Assembly (NCBI GenBank): GCA_944472135.2
Contig: OX235265.1
Location: 48,147,459-48,211,458, forward strand
Direction of reading: 5' to 3'
Source: Trichobilharzia regenti
Taxonomy: Eukaryota > Platyhelminthes > Trematoda > Strigeidida > Schistosomatidae
DNA: 64,000 nucleotides
Part shown: in pieces, positions 39,601 through 48,600 of the stretch
Numbering within the stretch: position 1 is the stretch's first letter
Layout: each line of letters begins with the position of its first letter
Made by a program: the position numbers and the translations under genes
Notes under the pieces: model-generated
What the model was told of the DNA's origin: nothing
The model's database searches: none
Seen by the model: the letters and a program-made list of their open reading frames with translations, nothing else

Positions 39601-42600
39601 ATTTGATTAAATTTATGTTTACGGAGAAAAATTGTAGGCTTTCCTACAAACAATGTTTCTATGAAATGAACATGTCATTCACGTGATATGGAAGGTTTCT
39701 TGCTGTAAAAGTGAGTATTTGTCAATATGGTATTCTTGACTTAATAACAAGGTGCATATATTCTTCAGACAACAGAGATTTTGTTCGTGCAAATTTCTGG
39801 TTATGTAATCAGAGAGCTTCATGGTGTATTTGGGATCAGAAAAATACTGAATTGCAACTCATGGCTTAAATTTTAGTCCACATATGATTTTTTGGTTTCA
39901 CTCAGTTGGAGTACATCGTATATGGCTTCTAAGCTGTATTAATTAATTAATTAGTTCTATAGACTTGACACCGATCCTCCAACGAAAACTGAAGTCTTGA
40001 ATGCAATCAAGCTTCTGAAAGCTGGAAAAGCAGCTCGACCAGATGGAATACCCCCTGAAGCACTGAAAGCGGACCCAGAGACTACAGCAGACATGCTGAC
40101 TCTGTTATTGCAAAAGGTCTGGAAGGAGGGAAAGGTGCCTACTGACTGGAAGAAAGGTTACCTCGTGAAACTACCAGAGAAAGGAGACTTACGCCTCTAC
40201 AAGAACTGGCGGGACGCCAAGTAAAATCCTGAGTCGCATCATCCTGGAGAGAATAAAGGACGCACTGGATACAGAACTCCGACCAGAACAAGCTGGATTC
40301 AGGAAAGGCAAATCATGTTCTGACCAAATTGCAACTCTACGCATCATCATCGAACAACGCATGGATTGGCAATAAAACCTGCACCTCAACTTTATAGACT
40401 TTGAGAAGGCCTTCGATAGCGTTGACCGCGAAGTAATTTGGAAACTACTTGAGTAGTACGGCGTACCCCAAATATTCACCAACCTTATTCAACAGCTGTA
40501 CAACAACGGAACATGTCAAGTGATCGGCGAGGCGTTTGGAATAAACACAAGAGTCAGACAAGGGTGCTTATTACCACCAATGATATTCTAATTGTGGTGG
40601 ACTGACTGGATTATGCGTCAGATAGTTAGTGGGAAACCAGAAGACAGGGATATCCTGGACCGACGCGAAGAACCTAGAAGACCTGGATTTCGGGGATGAT
40701 TTATGTTTGATATCACACAAAATCGAAGACTTACAAGCGAAAACCGACAAACTGGTCGAAGAAGCAGCCAGTGAAGACAGGACTCCAGGTGAACATAGAC
40801 AAGACGGAGGTTATGAAAATAACCAACCAAGAACAACAACAGCAGCAACATCCAGCGCCAACCACCATCAACGGGAGGGATTTGAAAGAGGTTAGTTCAT
40901 TCACTTATCTAAGGAGCTTTGTCTCAGCTACAGGAGGAGCGGACGAGGATGTCAAATCGAGAATCGGGAAGGCGAGAAACACATTCATCAACCTGAAACC
41001 AATCTGGAAATCTCCGTCACTCAGCATCAACAACAAAATTCAGTCGGATTTTCAATACAAATGTCAAGTCAGTCAGTTCTTCTATGCGGATCAGAAACTT
41101 GGAGGGCGGGTCACAAAGAATATTTCCAACAGGTTGCAGACCTTTATCAGCAACTGTCTTCGCTGGCTCTATACTGAAGATCAGATGGGCGGGCCGGAAA
41201 GAATCACCAACAAGAAACTATGGGAACAAACAAAACAAGAAGCAATCGCCCGACAAATATGCAGGAGAAAGTGGAGATGGATTGGACACTCGCTGAGGAG
41301 GCCGCTGAATGACATCGCGCGTCAGGCGCGCGAGTGGAACCCGAAAGGGAAGCGGCGAGTGGGACGTCGGTGCAAGGGTGACATGGAGGAGATCGTGTGA
41401 AGAGGAGCTGAAACAGTATGGACTAACATGGATGCAGGTGAGAAGTAGAGCAGAAGACAGAAGCAAGTGGAGACGTGCAGTTGAAGCCCTATGTTCCACT
41501 AGGAACCCAAGAAAACAATAAAAATAAATAATAATAATAGACTTGAAGTGTTGAATATGGGATAAAAGCCTAGAAATATTGAAGATAGTGCACTTTTTTT
41601 TTAACAAGGGGAGCGGTGGTGAGAAGATATCTGATGACAAGAAGGAGTGAATGGGTTTCTTATGTGACAATGAATACTGTGGAATATGCTAAACAAAGTC
41701 TTCAAAAGTAAGCGCGGTATACTCTTTTGCAAGACTATTTGGGGAAATATGTTTTATGACATCTGTTGGATGTATTATTGTGATTATTTAGTATTTACAT
41801 CATAATTGATTGTACAATCAAAGTCTTTCTAAAGTATTCAGTTTTTACACATTTTACGGTGAATTCTCAACTGTAACTTGAATGGATTTTCAATATCGAA
41901 TAGAATGATGTGGGATTTTATTATGTATAACTCAGTAGTAAAAGGAGAACGTCCTTTTGCCTAGTATATTGTTGGCAACAGATCTAATATGAATTGTACT
42001 TTGGCTTAAACTCACTACATCAAATTTCATATGACTGTCAAACATCGCCTCGCTATGTTAACTCAAGTAGGATGGATCTGGTTGGAAAATAGTTAGTGGT
42101 GGTCAAACCAAAACATGGTTTCATCAGTCAATGAAATCCACGACAGTTAGTTTAAGCCAGCCAGTCATGTAGGGAGGTGTAAACGTTTTGGTTGGAGTCC
42201 TTGGGATGGTAAAAACTAGTGAAGGCTGGAGACAGTTGGTGATATGGCTCAAAATCGTTCCCAGTGACTCAGATGCATCCATTCTTTGTGGTTTATAATA
42301 TCCTGTAAAATTCTATTGTTCTCTCATATGACTGTTCTCTTTTCCTCATATTTCTGTTGATTATCTCTTTCTCTTTTTAATCTCCCTTTACTCTCTTCTC
42401 TTGCTTTGTGTGCTACATAGAGTGTAACAACTCGAACTGCTGCACATCTGTGCGAAGTTCTACGTTGAAACCAGTCATGCAGTCAGTCATGGCTTTCAAA
42501 CTTAGTGATATTTACATTAGCTACTGAAATCCATTGAAGTAGTAATTGTGGAATGCTGGAAATTTCTTTGACTTGGATCACTGCTAATTTTCGTAATGCT

Positions 42601-45600
42601 ATTACTTTTTCGTAGGAGCAACATATATCAAAGTAACCTAGCTGTAAATTTCAACAGTGGATTTATTTAGGAATACCAATCATTGGATAAAAAATTATGC
42701 TCTGAAAACCAGTTACACCAGTTGGTTGTTCTGACTAGCTAATACAAAACGATCTCTTCATTCATTTTACGACGATCAAATCTGTTTAGTTTGGTTCGAA
42801 ACGAGCACAAGAAATAGAGAAAATAATTACACAGGATTTAACATTACTGAGTAACAGTCCAATTTGTCTCACTCTAGACAAGCCTTATGTTGTTTGACAT
42901 TGGAGTGATTTTTGATCATCAAAATTGTCTCTATCATCCTTTGTGGCTGTTAGGCAAGGCCGTCGAACGTGGAAGACATGAAAAGCTCATCTGTCTTTGA
43001 TCATAGTTGTCTAAGTTCTGTCCCTCGTGTTTTTGGTGGCATAAGAGGGAGATTAATATTGAGGTTAGGCGTCGAGTGTTAGACAGGGAGTGAGTCAGTC
43101 GATGAGGATGTGAAGCTATATCAGTTGAGATGTGTTACGTATCCAAAGTCACCTCATTTATCAACGAGTACTCTTAGTTGACATAGGATTAGGTTGATAA
43201 AGAGTAAGAAGTGGTTAAACCAAAACCTACCATCAGTCCATAAGGTCTTTGACGGTTAGTTCGAACTGCGTTGGAAGGTATAGACTGCCTGGTTAGAGTC
43301 CTTGGGATTCTAAGAACCAGTAACTGGTTACTATTGGCGATATGGCTCGAAATCTTTCTCAGTGGTTCAGGTGAATTCACTCTCTGTGATCTCTCATATC
43401 CTTTAAACCCAAATGCTTCCCCATGTAACTGTTCTTTCTCCCGTAAATTTCTGCTCATCTTAGTTCTTTTGCATCTGTTTTTTTCTCTCCCTTTCTCTTT
43501 GTGTACTACATTGGGTGTAGTAACTTGAATATTGCTACACTTCTGTGCTAAGCTCTATGCGTAAAATCAGTCAGCCCGCTGGTCAAGCAAAGCACACCCT
43601 GTTATTGTTTATCATGGATTGGTGATGGTGAACCTACACACTATGGATAAACTAATTTAAACCTGACATCTGTTTATTTTTTTATGGGTTTTCCTTTTAT
43701 CATATGACATTTTATAGCTTGGAATAACATGATTTGGTATTTGTTTGTCTTCCTGAGTGTTGTCATCTACTTATTGTTAAGACAGTTAATCAGTAATCAC
43801 CATTTCCGCTAAATGGACATATATTCATGAAATAAAATAGTATAAAATCTTTTTTGTCTCTGAAATGCCTTTTATCCTGTTTGCGACTTATCAGCTGCTA
43901 CATGTGCCTGCATCCTGGTTAGGAATGGTACTCCGACTGAGAATCCACCATAGTACCTATCATTCCAAGCGCCAACACGATGCCCGGTAGGCTACTGAGT
44001 CACTACAATCCCATCTATTGTGAGACTGGTGTTATATCAATGTTATTTCCTTGTGGTCACAGTGGAACATAGGGTTTCAGTAGTACATCATCACTTCACT
44101 CTGTCCTCAGTAGTCCTTTTTAGCTGACCACACAATTGCCAATATGCATTAATCTCCTTCATGTTATCTTCGGACTCCCACTTGACTCGTTTACCACTTA
44201 GGTTTCACTTGAGAGTCTTGAGTGTGGTGTCGTCATTCAACGGTCTCCATTTCCTTCTACATATTTATTGGGCAATAGGTTCTTGGTTAGTTCGTTGCCC
44301 AGGTTCCTTGTTACTAGTCATTTCTGGACATCTAATCTCCAGCATGAAGTCATCGAAGGCAAGTGCTGATAAAAGTCTGCGTTGGTTAGTTAGGAATACT
44401 TTTTGTGACACGCAGTGCAAGTCTGAACCATATAGAAGCATTAATTTCACATTAATGCTGACAATCTGAATCTTTTTGTATTTTTTTAATTCCTTCACGT
44501 TCCTAGTGGAACATAAGGCTCCAAGTTAGAGGCTTGAAGTTTCAGTAGCAGTGGTGTTTTATTTTTTCACGGTATGGGGTTGCTAGCCTCATGCCCAACC
44601 TTCCATCTTTCAACCAGTCTTATTACTGGATTAGCGAGGTAAAGGATTGCATTGGTGACTGAGGATCGAACCCCGGACCACCTGCGTGGTTGGTGATCAT
44701 CCTACCACTGTCCAACCGACGCACAAATCTTTTTGTCTATTGATGTTATTTTGAATTTTCCGTTGATTGGTTCTAGTGGTCTATGTTATAACACATCTGC
44801 CCCTGGATACAGGTGCTTTAATGATATTTTGAGGTTAACTAGATATTTTCCTAGTTAACAGCAGCTGGCGATTTCGGTCGAATGTAATCGGTCAATGGGA
44901 AAATCAAAATCAAAAATCCTACCATGCCAGGAAGGTTGTTAGGATAGCGATTAGACTAAAAGCAGTTTCCGGCATTGTGTAAGAATCTTTCTTACACTAT
45001 GCTGGGGGGTCTGAAGGCGAAGTCGTACTGCTGGGTAACAGAGATGTAACAGCAGTGAGGTGTTCCCCTCAGATTACCAGCATTCTGTCTCTCCACTCCG
45101 GAGAGAGGGGGTTAGAAAAGGTCGACCCCAAAAATTGTACGGTGGTCCGTAACCGGCGGTAAGTTTACTAATACGGCACCAATCCCAGAAACCAGTTCAT
45201 ACAGGCCATGTGTGACCGGCCTCAAGCAGTTGTCCCATGGGCTGTGCAATCATGCAACGCTAACCCTCTTTCTGTTTCAGATACCCGAAGAATCAGTCAA
45301 CTTTCATGGTGTGGTCAGCCGGGAAGTAACAACTGCCCACACACTTCCAAAAGCACACGAAACCTTCCTGAGTATCATTCTCCTTTATTCACTCCAGACA
45401 TCATATTCCTAAACGTGCAAAATAACCTATAGCTGATGAGACACTATCAACTAGAGAAATCTAAACGAAGTCATCTCCTTCACTTATCTAACAAGCACTG
45501 TTTCAACTACAAGAGGCACGGATGACGGTGTTAAAGTCGGGCAGGATCAGGAAGGCACAGACAGACAGACAAACAGACTCTCATCAATCTGAAATCATTG

Positions 45601-48600
45601 TTGAAATCTACTGCACTCAGCGTGTGAAACAAAATTGGGATTTTCAATCCCCTGATGTGAAATCAGCGTTTCTATATAGTTCATAGACTTAAACTGCATG
45701 TCACCAAAAGAATTTCCAGTGGACTGCAAATTCTCATCAACAGCTACTGCCTTCTTCGGTTCCATATTTGAAGATCAGATAGCCTGTCGGAAAAGATTAA
45801 CAAGCAACAAAGAGATCTGGGAAATAAACCAATAAAGAACACATTGCTGTACAAGTATACAGAAGGAAACGGAGATCGACTGGGTACACGCTGGGCAGAC
45901 CATTGAATGGCAGTATTACACGCAGAGTAAACCCTCGAATGAAACTTGAATGGGAAACGATGAGTTGGGGGAGGTGGAATACGAGGGTGATATGGGGGGG
46001 GGAGATAAGGGTTTGTAGGCAGTCGTGGACGACTGTAGACAACAGGATTCAACGGAAATGTGTTGTTGAAGACCTGTGTTTCACACTGGGAACCCAAGGG
46101 AATAATAAGTAGTAATAAATAAATGACACATTAGATGAGTTAATAATAACTAAATCTTTGAGAATGTCGCATAGTTGTACAAGTTTTGTAGTGATATTTT
46201 AGCCTTCCTCTTGTATATAACGGCTTATTAGGCGCGTATATGTGTGTGTATGTGTATTTGTGTTGACTGTCTACTGAGTAAGCGGGTGAGTGACTAAGTG
46301 AGTACGTAAAAAATCAGTTTTCTTTCTCCACTCATTCATCACTTCACTTTCCCTTTGTCGGCATATTGTTTATTTTGATAACTGCTTAAGTGTGAAAGAA
46401 ATCTATTAAACATGATATGTATTCTTTTTTTTTTTTAATTAGCACCTTAAGTGATGATAATTGTAAATAAAATGTTTTACTTGTCTAGCGAAATCTAAGT
46501 CTACCAAAAAACGCATATTAAAGGGAATTTTTAATATTTTCTAAGTCTTCTAGATAATCATTAATTGCTTTTTGCGTGTGTGTGTGAGAGTGGATGGGTG
46601 GGTGAGAGAGTGGATGGATGGATGAGTAGGTAGGTTTAGGAAGAAGGCATTTACTTCCCGTACTGAAAGTATTGTTTATGATGAAAGTGAGAATATGTGT
46701 TAAATATCTGTGACGGAGATTACGATGATGATAGTACTGCCGTCTTTCATCCCCCCCCCTCCCCGGTTTTTTGTGTGAATCCAGCTTCTTTTGTTTTTCC
46801 TATTAAAAATTCATAATAAAGATAATATTGATATTAGTAGAATAGTAAAGAATTACTTAATGTTGTCTATATTGTTGTATGAAAGTAGCTTACCGCTGGG
46901 GATTACTTTTCCGCTCTTTCATTACTACTATGACCACTAGTGTTAATGCGCAAATGCCTATTTCCCTTTTTTCACTTTTGTTTCACTTCGTGTTAATAAG
47001 AATTTTCTTTTTCTTTTTATTGATTGTCTAATACCTCCTATATTTCATTTGATGTCTGTTTAGTCATGGAAACTGAATTTTCACAGCTTTTGAGAGGATT
47101 TCATTATTGACTTAACAAAAGGGTGGATTGTTAGTTGGTGGGTGATGAACTAGCAGTGGAATCCAGGATATACCCGCATTCCCAGTGAGTGATGGTGTTC
47201 CACTCGAGACTCGAACCATAAGGCCATCGTTTCAAACGCAGAAACGTTGTCCACTAAACAGTAAGGGCCTCGAATCTTAGCCGGACCACCACCACTAACT
47301 GAGAACGAAGGTACGTCCGGATGACGAGTCCAAAATTGAACGATGTGCTAATCTTGGTCTGTCACTCTGTTTCCAACATAGAACTTCTCACAGATGAGCA
47401 GCAGTTCAAGTTGCCACATCATGTAGTACACAAAGCAAGAGAAGAAAGTAGAAGAAATGCAAAATAGAGACAGTGTAACAACAGAAGACAAGGGCCAGGC
47501 AACAGATCGTTTATTTACGAAATCAACACGTATTTATATATTTTCATGTTCATTATTATAGCTTATTCAACCAAACAAACACACTCTTCTGATTAGTTGT
47601 TTCTCACAGAAAGTTGGCTTTGCATCTCTTTGTGGCTGTTTCTTGAATGACAGATCATCTATATGTTAACTGTATCCGCCTACGTAAAGAGTGCTGTGGT
47701 TGTTTGTTGAATCAGTCTTTGTTCAGATTTTCTCACGACTAATACACATTGACGTAAAATACTGTACCATTTTTGGCTAGCAGCTAAACACTGGACAGGG
47801 ATATAAGACAAAAGGAATAGTAATAACGAAGAACAATATAATTTCATTAAGTCACAAGGAGTGAAAACGATTTTGAGCCATATCACCAACTGTCTCCAGC
47901 CTTCACTAGTTTTTACCATCCTAAGGACTCCAACCAAAACGTTTACACCTCCCTACATGACTGGCTGGCTTAAACTAACTGTCGTGGATTTCATTGACTG
48001 ATGAAACCATGTTTTGGTTTGACCACCACTGACTCTTTTCCAACCAGATCCATCCTACTTGAGTTAACATAGCGAGGCGATGTTTCACAGTCATATGAAA
48101 TTTGATGTAGTGAGTTTAAGCCAAAGTACAATTCATATTAGATCTGTTGCCAACAATATACTGGGCAAAAGGACGTTCTCCTTTTACTACTGAGTTATAC
48201 ATAATAAAATCCTACATCATTCTATTCGATATTGAAAATCCATTCAAGTTACAGTTGAGAATTCACCATAAAATGTGTAAAAACTGAAAACTTTAGAAAG
48301 ACTTTGATTGTACAATCAATTATGATGTAAATACTAAATAATCACAATAATACATCCAACAGATGTCATAAAACATCCAAGATTAGCGTCTTGGGTTCCA
48401 CTGCTAGTCACCCTCAACCAAAGTAACTTCACAGTAATACTTAGACATCATCAAAGCGTCCGTATGAGGAGCTAACATATCAACAGGAACTGAGCATTTT
48501 GATTCAACATAATTAATCAACGCGTAATGTAAGTTGACTTCCTCTAGCAAACCATAAAATACTCAATAAACGCTATACATATATATTTCTCCTTAATATG

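Noticed and set aside
41218..41670. 150-codon minus-strand frame
   Set aside because: Antisense shadow of the LINE-B C-terminus and its tail.
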